Made by a program: the position numbers and the translations under genes | Source: Agelaius tricolor | Lineage: Eukaryota > Chordata > Aves > Passeriformes > Icteridae | Length of the DNA: 64,000 nt | Assembly (NCBI GenBank): GCA_023055355.1 | Contig: JALJCS010000009.1 | Location: forward strand, 24,701,001-24,765,000 | Direction: 5' to 3' | Notes under the pieces: model-generated | Seen by the model: the letters and a program-made list of their open reading frames with translations, nothing else | What the model was told of the DNA's origin: nothing | Databases searched by the model: none | Shown: positions 35,248 through 50,200 of the stretch, one piece after another | Layout: each line of letters begins with the position of its first letter | Numbering within the stretch: position 1 is the stretch's first letter

Positions 35248-38200
35248 GGTTACAGGGTCGACTGAGTATTCCTAATGGTCTGGGAAGAATATTCAAATTT
35301 GACCGTCTCTGCAGGGATTTGATCTTACAATATGCTCTCAGAAATGTCTTCCTTGTATCCACTCTTCCCTGTTTTAATGAACTTCAGGTTTTTGATTTAT
35401 CCTCTGATAAGATCCCATGCAAACCCTCAATCTGTCTGGTATAGGCAAGAAACGTGATAGAGCCAGCTAATGGTGATGCAGATGGAAGGACGCTTTCTTT
35501 GAGGACCGCCTTCCTGACAGGGTTAGCAAGGCCTGTGTTAGCACTGTGGGGTCACTGTCCCACTCATGGCTATTCCAGACTCAGCTGTTTGCCCATGAGG
35601 CAGAAGAGTGACAGCTCCACAGTTGGTATCTCCCACCACCAGTTCCTGGACTTGGCTGCTGTGAGCTGCAGGCTAAACTCATCACGTATTCCTTCCTGCA
35701 GGTAACATGACAAGCAACAGGTACTGCAGGATACTGCTGCAGCTTTCTGGTCCTAGTACTACCCTCACAGATACCTAGTGGCATCCATCAGGATCCGAAT
35801 GTTCCTGTGCTGGGCAGCTGAGAAGAGTTTGCAGCGTAAGCCAGAGGTAAATAACAGACTGAGTCTGAGTTTCATTACAGTTCTTCATGCTAAAATGAGC
35901 CATGGTAAGAGTCAATGGGTGTACCCTTCCTCCCCAAAACTGACTAAGAAAGAAGTTCAGAGATGTAAGGGGAATTTTTTGGCTCATATGTTGGCACACA
36001 GATGAAGAACTGTGGAAATGACGTTTGTCTTTGCTCACTCTAGCTCTGGCTATGATCTCTGCAGTCATACAATGACTGGAACAAGTAGCTCCCTTATCCC
36101 AAAGCCTTGCCCTGTTACTGCTTCCCCTGCTTGCTTGGCTTAGGTTGCCTGGGTTAGGATTGCTGAAGTTCCTGGATAGGGAAAGAAGCACAAGAGAACC
36201 TTTATGCTGTAGACTCTCCTGCAGCAGCTCTGCAGAGGGGCACAAATGCCACTCTTCTGCCTCACTTTTTTTGTCCCTGTCCCCAGTGAATGTTGCCACA
36301 GCTGACATGCCATCTGTACAGAGCAGACTGATGGCCCTTTCCCTTGCCCTCTGACCTCTGCAGAGGCAAGGGGCTGGCAACTGGCTGCAACAGACGGGCA
36401 GAAGGACAAGGTGAACGTCACAGGCAGCACCAAGAAAATCCATCTGAAACCTTGCTCCATATGGGGAAGTACAGTTCCAGCTGTTCAGCCTTCAGAGTAA
36501 GCTGGCTCTGAAGCTGCTGCTACCCTGGCTGTAATGCTAGGCAACCACAGCCCCATCAGAGCTGGTGAATGGGGGAAAGCAGCAGGGGTAGCAGCATCAC
36601 GCTGGTACAAGGAATCTCGTGATGCTATTGCTCCCCATGATTATGCTGTTAACAGCCAAGCAGGGTGGAGTTTAATGAGCAAAGGTAGATGAGAAAAGGA
36701 AAACAACTGAGACAAATGATGTTTAAATGTGATGGCTCATTAAACAAAAGCTCTCTGTTATGTTTCTTTCCTTGGTAGCAACAAAAGGGACAATGGCCAT
36801 AAGTAAAAGGCAACCCACTGACAACAGGAAGGATTTATAGAAAGCAACACACTTAATTTAGCTGCTCCAGCACGAATGAGCAGAGATATTTTGCATCAAG
36901 TAACTCAAGTGAAGGATTTTGCAATGTCTTTGTATGAGACAGAGTGCTTTCTTCTGCCCAAACCATAGGAGCTTCTTGCTATTTGAATATCAAGAACAAG
37001 TCCTGCTTTTCTTCATATCTGAATTCTTGTTGTCTTCTGCAGATGTTTTGCAGTGCAGAAGTCAGTGCAGTGTGAGCTGGGGGCCTCATATTAATGTGTC
37101 AACCATCTTGTCTGGCCTGGCTTAACAATGCCTGCCTGTGGGGCCTTGCTCCTGACCAGATACTGTAGCTTTTACTGAACTGTAGGCCTTCACAGATTTT
37201 GGGAAGTTAGGCTAATCAATTCTCCTTCAAAAGATGGCAACAGCTTCACTAGTGTCCTTCCTGACAGATGTAAAACCACTTCCCAAAGCATCTGTGGGGT
37301 AGAGGCTCCACACCTCCCCACCTGAGCAGCTATTCCAGTGTTTCATTGTCATAATCCACCTTGTCAGTATATTGCCCTCTCCAGTCAGGATATGGAGGAG
37401 AGACTATTTCCTCCTTCTTTGGCAAAGCCTTACTATTGATTGTGTAGTAGATTGCCTTTCAGCTTTCAACAACAGGTGAGAAAAGATCTCCATAATGTTC
37501 ATCTGTCTTACAAGGCAAATGGCTGCTCTGCATTTGTATAAATCATGGAACTGTGTGTGATTTTGTGCCTCAAGAAAAAGATACAGTCTATCTTACTGAA
37601 GTTCCTATTGTGTTATTTATGAGACTGGTGAAGGCAATAGTCTTCAGGCATGAAATACCTGATCCCCCAGGAGCTCCCACCATTAAGCTCCTGACCTGAG
37701 AATTTGGCCCTGCAATCCATCCAACAAGAGGAGAGATGGGTCCCTGGACTTCTTTGCCAGTTCAAAATGTGTCAGGAATGAGAAAGACATTATCCCTTCT
37801 GATGTTAGAATATCTTACATAGCAAGAGAATGATATCTTTACTGTTCTTTACTTGTTTTCTGCATGGGCAACTCAGCCTTATCAGAGATTTCATTGTCCA
37901 GTACTGGAAAATTTAGTCATTTGGATGCTGTAGAAAGTGTGATGCTAGGTCTCTCCATAACAAAAAGCAGCAACTTCAGAGCAGATGCAGAGAGATAAGA
38001 TTTAAACCTCCACTATTCACTGGCCTTTTTGAGGGTCATGTGCCAAGGAGCTAACACAGATTCTAGCATTCCTGGTGAAATGGTGGTGCAGTGGTTTTGT
38101 TGGTTGTGCTCTGCACATGGCTGCACTGACATCGTAAACCACAGTAAAACAGGTAAGTTCGTTCTGTCTGATGTAACAGAAGGTCTTCTGTCTCCAAATG

Positions 38201-41200
38201 TCATTTGATCCCAGAGGGATTGAACTGATTTGAAAGCAGCTTTCATCATCACCCTCTCTGTTCCAGGTGAGGAGCTTGGACCATTGGAACTACCTATTCA
38301 CAAATCTCGTGGGAAGGCAGCCAGCAAAATGCAGTGTCTGTACAGTAAGTGCTTATTGGTTAAGAGATGGTAACTCTGTGGACAGGAAAAATGCTGCTGA
38401 GACAATTTATCTACAGTGAGGAGTTTAAACATTCAGTTCTCACTTCTGTACCACTGCATCTCCTACTTAGTGGAAGTCAAAATGTTGCAGTTGAGCAACA
38501 TCTCATTTTGTGCATAGAAATCAATGATCTGATTGATTGCCCTCAGACTGGTTTTTGTTCAAAATTGCTGAAGCCCCATTACCTGGATGATATGAGTCAG
38601 AGAAATTAAAGTCTCACTGATTATGATGTTATAAGGCAATCTGAGTCTGCAAAAGAATAACCTACCTATTTGATATCAGGGCATGTTGTGTTTGCAATTG
38701 ACACTTTGAAGGCAGATACCTAAGGCTAGAGCAAGCTACAAGAAAAGCAGACCACAACATTAAGGCAAGGCCAACTGAATATTCAGTGACTTAGAATCTG
38801 GCAGTGAGTGAATTTCCAAAAATTCTTACTGACAGCAAGATTTACCTCCAACTGCATTGCTAAAGTGCGGGTATGTGGAAAGCTGTGACACTGCAGAGAT
38901 CAGCAGAGATCCAGTCAATGCAGGTGGTGCATTGGAGAGTTGTGCTGCTCTTGTTAGACGCAGTAGACATAGCTGATGGGTTGAGTGGCTCTTCAGAGTC
39001 TGCAGCCTGCATTGACTCCTTTTCTGTTGACTGAAAGGAGACATTTGGCCCCAAGGTCACATGCAGGTACCCACAGTCCAGACAGCCACATCTCACACTA
39101 TCTGTGAGTATGCATAGTTCTTCTCACTCCTGAATTACAAACCTCACCTTGGTGTGCACCATGTCAGTCAATAACAAAAGCAAGCAGCTGGAAAAGGTGG
39201 ATGCCACAGAATAATCTCCAATTCCCTGGGAATAATATCAGTTTAGTGTTTAAGACCAGTCCTTCCACCTTATTTCACACCATAAGAATGTAGAAAGTGT
39301 TTGGGAGCTGAGTCTTGAGTCGGAATGTCTTCTGAAGGGTATTTTCACAAAACATTTAATCCCAGAAGTCAAGAATGTATAAATGTATATATAAATGTCT
39401 TCCCCCTTGCAAAAGGGAAACCTTTTTGCCCACCCTGTCTATCTTATAAATGACTTCTTCTCCTGACTTTGCTCTGATGGATTTCCTAGAGTTTTCTTTC
39501 CAGGTGGCCTCCCTCCAGCTTCATATGTACTGATGACCACATTTTCTTCCTGTGTCTGTTGAAGGCAATGACCACTATATCTGCTCCAAAACAGCTCCCC
39601 ATGGACAGATCCAGGGAGCTTCTCATGACAAAGAGGAATTTGATGTTCATATACAATATGCTGGCATGTAAACCCACCAAGGATGACCAGAAGAAATGGT
39701 ACCTGGCTGTCTTCATAAATTTCCTCAAGTGCCTGGTGGGTAGCAGAACACGCTCTTGCCAATGACTGCTGAGATTGCAATACAAAATTAACCTAAAGCA
39801 GCTAAAAAGCAACTGGAGGGGAAGGATGTATTTTATGTCTATTCAGTCAAAAAGTCCTCAGAATTAGTTGCCTGAAGTGTTTGGGAAAGCTGACAAAGTA
39901 TAATAGCACAGAGACTATTTTCTTGCTTCTTAGCAAAGACAGCATTAATCGTCTGGGCTTAATATAGCCTTCCACATGCCAACTGGGTGCAAAATTATGG
40001 ATGGTATTAGAAAACCACTTACAATGTGGACAGGCTTAAAGTGCAGTAAGCTGTGGGGTGTGGATGCAGATGGAGTATGCCTAAGGACAAACAGTGACCT
40101 TGAGAATTTTATGCCATGTCTCTGGAGATATAGTGCCTCTTCATTATGAACCTGACAGACATGGTGGGGCAGGGAAGGACTTAGATTTGGAGCCAGGCTT
40201 GAATTTTGCAGTCCAGGTATATCTAGAGATGTCTGAGCATGAGAGATTTACTGGAAAGGGTTGTATACACCCTTATAATAATATGTATTCATAATGTATA
40301 GGCCAATATACATCAAGAGTGTTTCAGAGAGAGAATCCATGGCTTTGGATGTTTGCAAGAACAGCATGTATAGAAAAAAAACATCATTTTCTGTGCCCAA
40401 CCTGGCTTGATTGGTGTACCTTCTACCAAATAGTTTTCCTTATTTTGATAGAAAAGGAGCGGAAGTATGGTGGAGTATCTCATCTGAGACTTTGTCTTAG
40501 CACTTGAAGAATGCAGAGTATATCAAATAAGGTCAAACCCTTTAACACCCTGCATTGTAACATCTGTACAACACAGCTTAGAGATTGTTGTTCTGGTATT
40601 ACTACCTAGTAAAGTGGGCTCAATGGTGCAGTGCTTATATAACATTATTTTTTCTGTAAATGAATTGTGTCTCAATCCTGTTTTTCTCCCAGTAGATTCT
40701 TGAAAGTTATTAATAAACAATTTTAACTAGTAAGTTTCAGGTCTTGCAATGTATTCTTCATTGTTGTATATATAGTTAGCCTCCTTGGTCATGCAGCAAT
40801 CTCTCTTGGTGGTCTCTGATGAGGAGATTAATTTTAAGAGCATGATAATAAATATACTGTCGTTAAAGTATTTTGGACAAATGTAAATCGTTGCTAAAAT
40901 TAGAAGACATTCAGTGCAGTATTTCCACCGTTATCCAGACACTGACATACAACATCACGCAGACTGAGTCGAGCGGAAGGCTGATTCACGGATCAGGATT
41001 TCTGATAATCAACCAACACTAGTATTTAGGTAATTATGTCTGTAAAGGATGTTATGACATCTCTATCTTACGTGTAGTACCAGTTACTGAGACAGCTTCT
41101 TTTTATAACTAAAATATACCTTTCCTGCCTGAAAACATTATGATAATTGTGGGAATGTCTCTTATTACTGAGCCACCTACCACTTGATGAAAATGACAGA

Positions 41201-44200
41201 GCTCAGCTTGTGTGAATTAATGCTGAAAGCACAGAGGAGACTAGCTATGGCTCCTCATCTGACTACTGGAAGCATGAAAGGTGTGGAAGCAGGGCTGGAG
41301 CTGAAAGAAGCAATTAAAAAGAAGGGGAAGTGAGAACATCCCAGCATTTCCAAGTGTCATATTCTCTTGTTAGTGGACAAGATGACTGCCACTGAGACCC
41401 ACTAAGCTGAGGGGCTGATCCATGTCTTGCCTTCCAGCTGGAAAAGGGGCCCCCGGGAAATGGCTGCATACTGTGCCACTGCTTTGCTATTGCACCTATC
41501 CAGAGGGAGGAGCATCCTTTGCTGCTGCATAGGCTCTGGTGCAAACCCCTCTCCTGGCCACAGCCAGGAAGGGAGCATTGACTTCACAAAAAGCAGCTGC
41601 TGTGCACTTAATGTCTTGTGGTGTTGTTACCAGATGTGTTGCTTTTTAGTTATACTGGGGATCCATCTTCCTTCCCAGCCTGAAACTGGGAAGCATAGCT
41701 GTGCTCCTCACTGCTAGGCCACCATTTGGATTTGGGCTGTGAATGGAGGGTCAGCCCTGTCTCCAGACCACAGGCACACACTCATCTCTGACCTTCTCAC
41801 TGGCAATCTTCCAACAAACTCCGTGCCATGTTCAGATTTGGGGAGAAGTAGCCTTAATTGTGTGCCAGACCTCTGATGCACACCTTGCAAAATCTTCTGG
41901 GGTCTGTCTGAATGACTAAATAACCAGGCCCAAGGTGCTTGCTCTGAGCTGGAGTGCTGTAGCTGTGCTGGTGTTCATCTGAACCAGCAGTTCAAGCTGC
42001 TCACTGTGCTTCTTCCACTGGACGATACCTCACCATCCCTGCTTCCTTCTCCCTTTTCCCTTCCATCCCCACGGCAGGAAAAACTCCTTGGCTTTTAGGT
42101 GGGGGTAGGTCATGGAAGATGTGTGTTCTCCTTTGAGACTTGCCCACTGCTTGGCTTAATTAATCCTGACACATTGCAGTTGCTGTTACAGAAGAAATGT
42201 CAAGAGAAATTAGACCAGCTGGTAGCATGAAAACTGGGGAAGCGTGGTGCCTCACTTTCCTGGGTAGATCTGATTTGCTTTCCTGGCAGGGGCTGTGGGG
42301 GACTGGATGGCTGTGAGCAGAAGAGTCTGACCTGTGTCACCTGCTCATGCCACAGTTGCCTTGCACCAAGATCCAGCAAAAGGACATCAAGGACCTGTTC
42401 CCCAAACAAGCCAAGCAGGGGATCTAACCAGCAGCAAGTGGCATGGCTGGGCTTGCATGAGAACTAGGACAGCCCTGGGATCTGGCTTGGCTTAGGGTCC
42501 TGGTTACCTGAAGCGTAAGGCTGTGAGGAGCTCTGGGGCTTTCTTGAGCTCCTCAGGGAGGAGACAAGCACTACTGAGTTGCTTCTTTATCTTATTTTTT
42601 TTTTTTTGTCTATGAGCATCTTAGCCGCTGTTTCTCACCATTTCCTTCACCTTTATATCTACTTACTTGAATGTTTTCATATACCAGTCAATTTTGTGGG
42701 ATTTATCAGCAGCTTTCATGCTTTTTTTTTCTTAAACAAGCAACTTTCATATTTGATGTTTCTTTAGACCATCGCATCTGAGCTCTTTCTTTTCTGCAGT
42801 GATCTGATTTAATAAAATGAGAAGCCAGTCTAATAATGCACAATGCAGCTGCACAATGTGGATGCTTTGTGAGTGTGTATTTCCTTTAACATCATGTCCT
42901 CTGTGCTCTTCTGTGGCACATCAATTTGTAAGTGTGCAAATGCCATGAACCTGGAATAGAATTCCACTTGCAGAGAGCTGGCTTTAACACTTAAATATGG
43001 CCCAAAGTTCAGGAGCATTTTTTGTGCTATCTTGGGGATGCATGCAAGTAAAATTTCACCTCTGCTTGATGATTGGCAAAAAAATCTCTTTGTTCTACGA
43101 GACAGGCACTTACTTGCCAAGGGCATGTTACTCATATTTAAATATTAAGAACAAGACCTTGCCATGGCATGGTGTCTCTAGCTTGAGAAGCTCAGAAGTA
43201 AGTTTAGCTTCTGGTAGGATAAAAGGGATATTTTTCTCCTGTTTTGAACACATAGATTGCACATCCTGTTGTGGTGTTGAAGGTCTCACTCCTGATTTCT
43301 ATGCTGGGCTCAGTGGAGGAGTGCTCCTCTGGGACTCCTCTGGGGAATGGATCATGAGCTGTGCTGCACCAAGAAGCAGAGAAGAGACCAGGGACTCAGA
43401 GAGAAGAGCAGAGAGGAGGAAAAAGAAGGATGGTTTTGTGAGGGCCAAGCCACTCCTTAAGGGATAACAACCTGCCTGCAGCAGATCTTTTGGTAGCTGT
43501 GATGGCACCATCAGGTTCTTTACCCTGCCCCAGCAAGTTCGAAGCTCCGGGGTTGGTCTAGGCACAAGGTTACCCAGGCCAGGAGGTTGTAGGAGGCAGC
43601 AACACAGTCACTGTCTCTTGTCCACTGCACCTATTTGTGCAAAAGAAAGCTGAGTTATTGTTGGCCAGTGACAGCCCCTCTGATCTGCAGCAATTGGTGC
43701 ATTGTGGTGGCTGTGTGTCCACCAAAGCTCAGCTGACCCCTGAGAGAACAGTGCCATGGTCTTGTGCACTGTGTCCCTCATCCCCATCCTACTCCATACT
43801 CCTCAAAAGGTCACAGCACTGCTTGTTCTTCTCTCTTGTGGTCAGGGAAAAAAGGGATGTTGTTTTGTGTTGTGGAAGACTTGGTTTTTTGGAAACAAGC
43901 CCTTCTCTCTCACTTTCTGCTTGATCTGGAGCTTACTGCACATATCCAATGTGTAAGAGGGCAAAGGGAATGGGATTTGGGGGCTATGAAAAGCCTGGCT
44001 CAGATATCAATCCCTGTCCCCATGTCCATTCATTTTTCCTTTGCTATACCACCTTCAAGAGGTCCCAGTCAAGAGTCCTAGAGATTGCTGGACTGAGTGT
44101 AACCAGGCTGCAGAAAATGCTTGCTGTCTGCGGTAACAGCAGGTCTACCTGCCCTCTGGGTGGTGAGTTTCTGAGTGAGTGAATTTATAGGAGGCCAGAA

Positions 44201-47200
44201 CCCAGTAGGTATCACTGCTCCATGGGTCCTAGCATCCATTTCCTTTTTGGAAGAGCTTAAGGAGCTGTGAGCATGGGAAGCAGCCTCCCAGCCCTGTGTG
44301 AAGAGGGATGTGTGTTTGCATGGTGCTGATCATGCTGCATGAAGTGGGAATGCACTTCTGCCATGTATAGGCCACTGCCTGAGCTGGGGCTGTCTCATGC
44401 TGAGAGAGGTGCCCACGTGAGGGCTGCTCTGGTATTTTTTTCCACAAATCACGTGTATTTCATTGACCAAAACTGTCCACAACTTAGAAAGGGATGGCCA
44501 GTTTAAGTCATTTTAACACAAGCACACAAGGGCCCCATGGTGCTGAAAGGATGGCTGTCCCAACTCCCAGGCACTGCTACCCTGTTGGAAGTTGCCAGCC
44601 CAGCACAATCTGCTGGGGAAGCTGTTCAAGTTTCCCTCCCTCATCCAAGCTGTGCACAAACCTCAAGCTTAGCTCACATCAGCCGTTCTGATGACACTGA
44701 GGTACATCTGCTCTTCCACTGGCATGGCTGAACCTGAGGGAAGGCACCTCTTCATTACCTGAGGCCTTTCTCACTCACAGCCTTACCCTGGTTTAATTAA
44801 AGCACCACAAGCCTCTCCCTGAGCTCTCCCATGTTAGTCTAAAAGTGTTTTACATCTGCTTTTTAATTCATAATTTCCTTACAGACTTAACTTGGATCAT
44901 CATAAGCTTTTCTCAATCCTGTAGAGTACAAGCAAAGTCGGGAGAGCTTCCACTAAATGTGTGTTACACCAGCACAATTTTATGGGTAGGCAAGCTCTGA
45001 TCAGCATGACTGAGGACATGTGAATATTCACAGCCATTAAAGTCAAAATAAATACAGTGGGGGTGACCTAATAGATTCAAACAGTCAATGCAGTAGCAGG
45101 AACTGCTGTCAGTGTCCATGAACAAAGAAAGACAAAGTTCCTTCAAAGAAATAAAAAAAATATATTCAGTCTGCATTATTCACCCAACCACAGCTTCTCA
45201 GGGAAACCAAGCTGTTAATATCTGGAATGGGAGAAAGCAAAGCAAAAAGTACAAGAGAAATGGAAACAAAGTATTTTTTCATGTTTTAGCTACCAGGACT
45301 AAACTATTAAACACATTTGCTCAGGATAGAAGGATGTGAGATATGAAGCCCTCAGGCAGGAGCAGTGGTACACAAAGATACCTCTGAGCTTTTCACTTTG
45401 GCTCTGAAAGGTGCTCCAAGGATGGTTTTCAATGGACCCATGTGAAGGAAGGAGAGATGCCCCCCACACCCTTTCCTGTAGGACTGCAGATAGTAGGAAT
45501 AGAAGGATTGGTGCTTGGCTGTGTTGGGAGGGAAGACTTACTGATGGTTCTGCTGTCCTCATACTCATGTTCTTGAATAAACCACTAGAAGTTAACTATC
45601 ATTAGTGTCTCAACAAATTACAAAAAAGTTTGGGGACCTGCTCCTTTGGGCACTTTAGTAAACCTGGACCTTATTAGACATCTTTTAGAAAGTCAGCAAA
45701 GTCTTTGCACATTTACTTCAATGTTATTAATTTACAAGGGCTACTCAATTAAGAGAGTCCACTAACTTGTAAAACTTTACTTATTTACGCTGCTTCTCAG
45801 CAAAGGATTTTCTCAGAGCGTGATGATGATAAGCTTAGGCATTACAAATCCTCTTGCTGCTTTTGTCAACAGGCAGCCTGAGAGCATTAATCAGAGAGAT
45901 GCACACTTCCCAGCAGTGGCTTTGCTCCAGCTCCCTGCCGCTTCCCTGCTACAGGGTATGGCCCTGCAGGGCACCAGCTTCCCTCCGAGTCTGGAGGAGC
46001 TCTGCACACCGGCATTAGCTTTTACCAGGGCTGGGGACCCCATTTGAAAGGCAGCAGGAAATTGGGATGCTTATCATGACCACTTTTTAGGCAGCAGGCA
46101 AGATGAGGCTGTGTTTGCCTCAAAAGCAAAGTGCTGTCCCCGAAGTGTGCATTTTGGCTCAAGGCAATTTTCTCACACCAGTGTGTCTCCAGTGCATGAA
46201 GCTTCATCAGGGCAGGATGTGGGGTACACCTGGGCTTCAAAGCGTGCTTCAAATCACTTTTCAGACAAGTGAAAAATTGCAGTTCAACTTACTGCTGCAG
46301 AGAAGGGAAATGGGAGTGCAGGGTGAAGAGGACTGGGAATATTGTGACCTCCAAACCCTCCAGATCATCTTTAGGGATGTCCCAAATGCTCCTTGTTTGT
46401 CTAGGAGCCTCCAAGTCATTTCAGGCCAAGTCAGTCACACAGCTCTGTGGTGCTCACAGAGCAAATGTGGTAGGTAAATGCTGCTGCTACTCCTGGGAGG
46501 TGCTTGTATACATTAATGGTATGAGGAACTTGGCATGATTTCTGCCCTGCCCCAGCCCAGGGTGTTATTTTTCCCTCTGTCACTGCTGCAAGTGAGATTT
46601 AACAAGGATGATTTTCTCATTCCCGATAGTTACTGAGATTTTGCTCTGGGCACTTGGTGAATCCCCATTTCCCTGTGCAGACACTGTGGGTGCACAAAGT
46701 GTGAAATTTGAACCCACCTGGCAGACTGGGACAAGTCCTTCCTGCATTATGGATTCATTGAGATGGTGCTGGGGAGGGTCAATCAGTCAACTAGCTGCTA
46801 TGGGCAAGAAAGCCACTGTCACAGGCAATGAGAAAAAAGGGTAGCATCCATCTGCCTCAATAGGCAGGTATTAGACACATGGAGAGTTTGACACAGGTTG
46901 TGTAGCAGTGAATTATTGTACATTTTGACCTTTTGTGCAGTCTGCCTCTCTGGCTGCTTGGACTTCTTTCTGTGTTATTCAGAGCATTATGCTGTGTATC
47001 GACATTTGCCTTCTTTGAAAGCTGCAGGGAGAGGATTATCCCTTGCTTTCCTACATGGAAAATACCAATAATGAAATTGAATGCAGTGGGCTCTTCCTTC
47101 ACTAGGAGCTTCAAGGCTTCACAAGCATGTCATAAGCGTGGTGGTAGCCTTTGCTGCCCTGAAAGGGTTTGCTTCTTGAAGCAAATTGATTTCCCCTCTG

Positions 47201-50200
47201 AGTCAGCATGAAAGCAAAGTTTTTCAGCTCTGACTATTCTACAGGTGCTTGTGCAAAATCTAATGAATGTGTTAATGTGCAATGCAAGGATGTTGCTAGG
47301 AAACTTGTGAGAGCTAAATGAGGAAATGCTGTTAATAGAGGCAAGTGGCAGGGCCTCAAAGTTTTCCTTTGCAGCCCTGCTGATGGTTATTATTATATAA
47401 ACAGGGCCAGTTGTGGCACTGTGTTGGGTCATCCTCCGGTGACAGCAGGTCTGCTTAAAAAGCAGTAAAAGTAAATTAAAAAAAGGCTTGACTCTTATAG
47501 GTTTTGATGTTCTTCCATCCCAGATAAACTTTACTACACTATCTGCTTCTGTAAAGGGCGGGTAAGTGCCTTCTCTTGCGATGTGCTGATGGGAACTTTG
47601 CTCTGCCTTGTTTCACTGTGCCTATTTGACACTCACTAGTGACTGATCTGAATAGCCTGTGCAGACCTGTCTAAGCCCCAAACTGGGGCAGTGCTTTCCC
47701 AGTTAGCCTAAAAAGTTTTTTGAGCTCTAGAGCACTGAGGGAAATGATTTTTGCCTCTACCTTTGCCTGTCTCCAGTGGGCCTCCTAGAGTTTAATTCAG
47801 CTCAAAGATGATATTGAATGAGAGATTTTCTTCCCTTCTTTGTGGTGTTAAAATGCCCATAGATCCCAATGGATGCAAAGTTAGCAGTGACTGCTAATAT
47901 CTTACGTTTGGAAGAGGCCAAAAAGCTTTTGGCTCCGTTTGCCTGCGGGCACACTTAAATGATCTTCCCAAATTAAGCCCTCTTGCCTTTCCCTCCTAAT
48001 GGCACATTGTTACTGTAACAAGTGTTGCTCTTCATGCCATTACTAACCCTAAGAAACAGCCCATTTTGCTTCTTCTGAAGGTTAGGGAGTTCTGGGCTTG
48101 TTCTCTTTTGGAGAAACATTCAACTGTGTATGTTATGTACTTTCCAACTGCTGAGGAAGTTTGGGCTGGCAATCCTGGCTTCCTTCCAGCTGAAGCTGCG
48201 ACATTCTGCTGCTTTAGCTTTTCTTCCAGCCTCTTCAGTTCATAATACTTCTATTCATGTCATCACTTGTTGAATTAATTTTTATCTTTTTTTTTTCTCT
48301 CCTTTTTTTTTAGAAACAGCTAGGGAAAAAAAACAAACCAACAAAAGAAAGTTGCAAAACTCCAGCAGCAAAAGTTTTCTTTTGTTCTTACTTGTTCTCT
48401 CATCTAAGAGTGAACTGCAGGTGCCAGCTGTCAGCTGGAAAGACTTTGCTGTGGTGTGGTGTGGGGATGGGAGCAAGTTGCATGCCAGGTAAGCTTTGTT
48501 TTGGAATGAGTTGACAAGGGAGTTGTTGCTAATGTATCCTGGAGTACAAGTTGTTTATGTGGCTCATCTTGAAGAAGCCCTGATAACCTTTTAGCCCACT
48601 GCATGCCTACTGCTGGGGAAAAAAAACCCAACCTTGGAATAATAGTAGTGAATTTAAAATGTTGTTTGGAAAAATTCTTCCTCCTTGCCTCCCTAATGTT
48701 CAGATCCAAAGATTTATTTTTAATCTTGAAGGCTTTGCAAAAGATTATCTGATTTTTTTTTCATCTCTTAGTGATCTAATAAAAATTAATTCCTTTCCCT
48801 AGAAATGTTGTCTCAGCTACAGCCTAAAGAATTCACAACTACAACAATACTACTACTGTGAACAAAGTTGCCTCCATTTCAATGAATCCAACTGTGTAGA
48901 ATTCAAAGGGAATTATCTGTGCAACCATTTAAAAATTACTCAAATGCATTTCTATGCAGAGAAGTCATAGCATTAAAATCTCGAGTCTTTTCAGGACATG
49001 TGTCCCCTTTGTGCAGCTGGGAGCTGCCCTTCCCTAATAACATGAGGCTCCTATTTCTATCCCTTCACAACCACCAGGCATTAAAGATGAGAGGGTTTTT
49101 GTTGTACAGGGTTTTTATGCCTAGAAAAGCATCACTTGCCCAAGGCTGAATCTGAATCTTGTCTGTCCTGAGTGAGGATAGTTTGGGGAGAAATGCCTTT
49201 GAAACCGATGAGTTATTTGTAACACTAGAATACATTTGGTGGAGATGAATTAATGGGTAGAGTACAGCTGAGTGGTGAAAGGTACATGATTAATTCAGTT
49301 TTGACAAGACTGTATAATTTATAGCCTGGATCACACCTTCAGTTAGGCATATCACATTCTTTATTTCTACAACTGTAGAGCCTAGGAATACCAAACCTGA
49401 TGTCAGCCATAGTGTGCTTGGTGCTGCACACAAACAGAAGTACAGAAATAAAGGTACAGTGTGAAAGAGAAAGAGCACACCTGAATAATGTTGAGACTAT
49501 TTTGGGAGGCAATCCTGCTCACCAGTGAAATATTGAACTATTGAAGCTTTCATGCTTGATGACTATTTCCATAAATGTCCCAGTTTCTGTCTTTGCAGCC
49601 ATTCCTTCGTGGAGGCCAAGTTTGATTCCAAGGAGATATAAGCTGAGAGGGCAGGACAAGCATTGCAAAGGCAGATGTCTAGTGATGCTGTAGATGATGT
49701 GGGGTTCGGATGCCAGGGTCACCAGAGATTTGCTTATGAGGGATGTGTGGGTTCCCGCTTTCTGGTAAGCTGAAACTGTAGGACAGAATGATAGAAGAGA
49801 AAGGGAATTTGCCTATAAAGGAAGGGGTCTATCCCATGCAGGAAAAGGTTAATGTGCCTTGTTGTAGATATGACCCAAGTGATGAGGAAAGCTAGGTAGG
49901 CTGGAGCTTTTGGGCTTCTGTAAGGACAGTAGCTGCCCTTGCTGTGGGCCCATCTCTCAACATCAAACAGGGGAAGGGAAAAAGCAGGTTAAAAATGGAC
50001 TCCAGCCCCTTTGCACTGTGGGGGAGGACCGCCTGCCAATGGGTGTGAAGTGGATGTCAGTCAAAACCCCATGTTGCTATTGTGGCACTGAAGATCTCGC
50101 TATCCTACCTGTAGGGCTTGCAAGGCTGTTGTAGGAGCTCTGCTCTGCACCTCTGGCCCACCTTGGGGCTGCTGCTCACTGCAGAGCTTGTGCTCCCCTT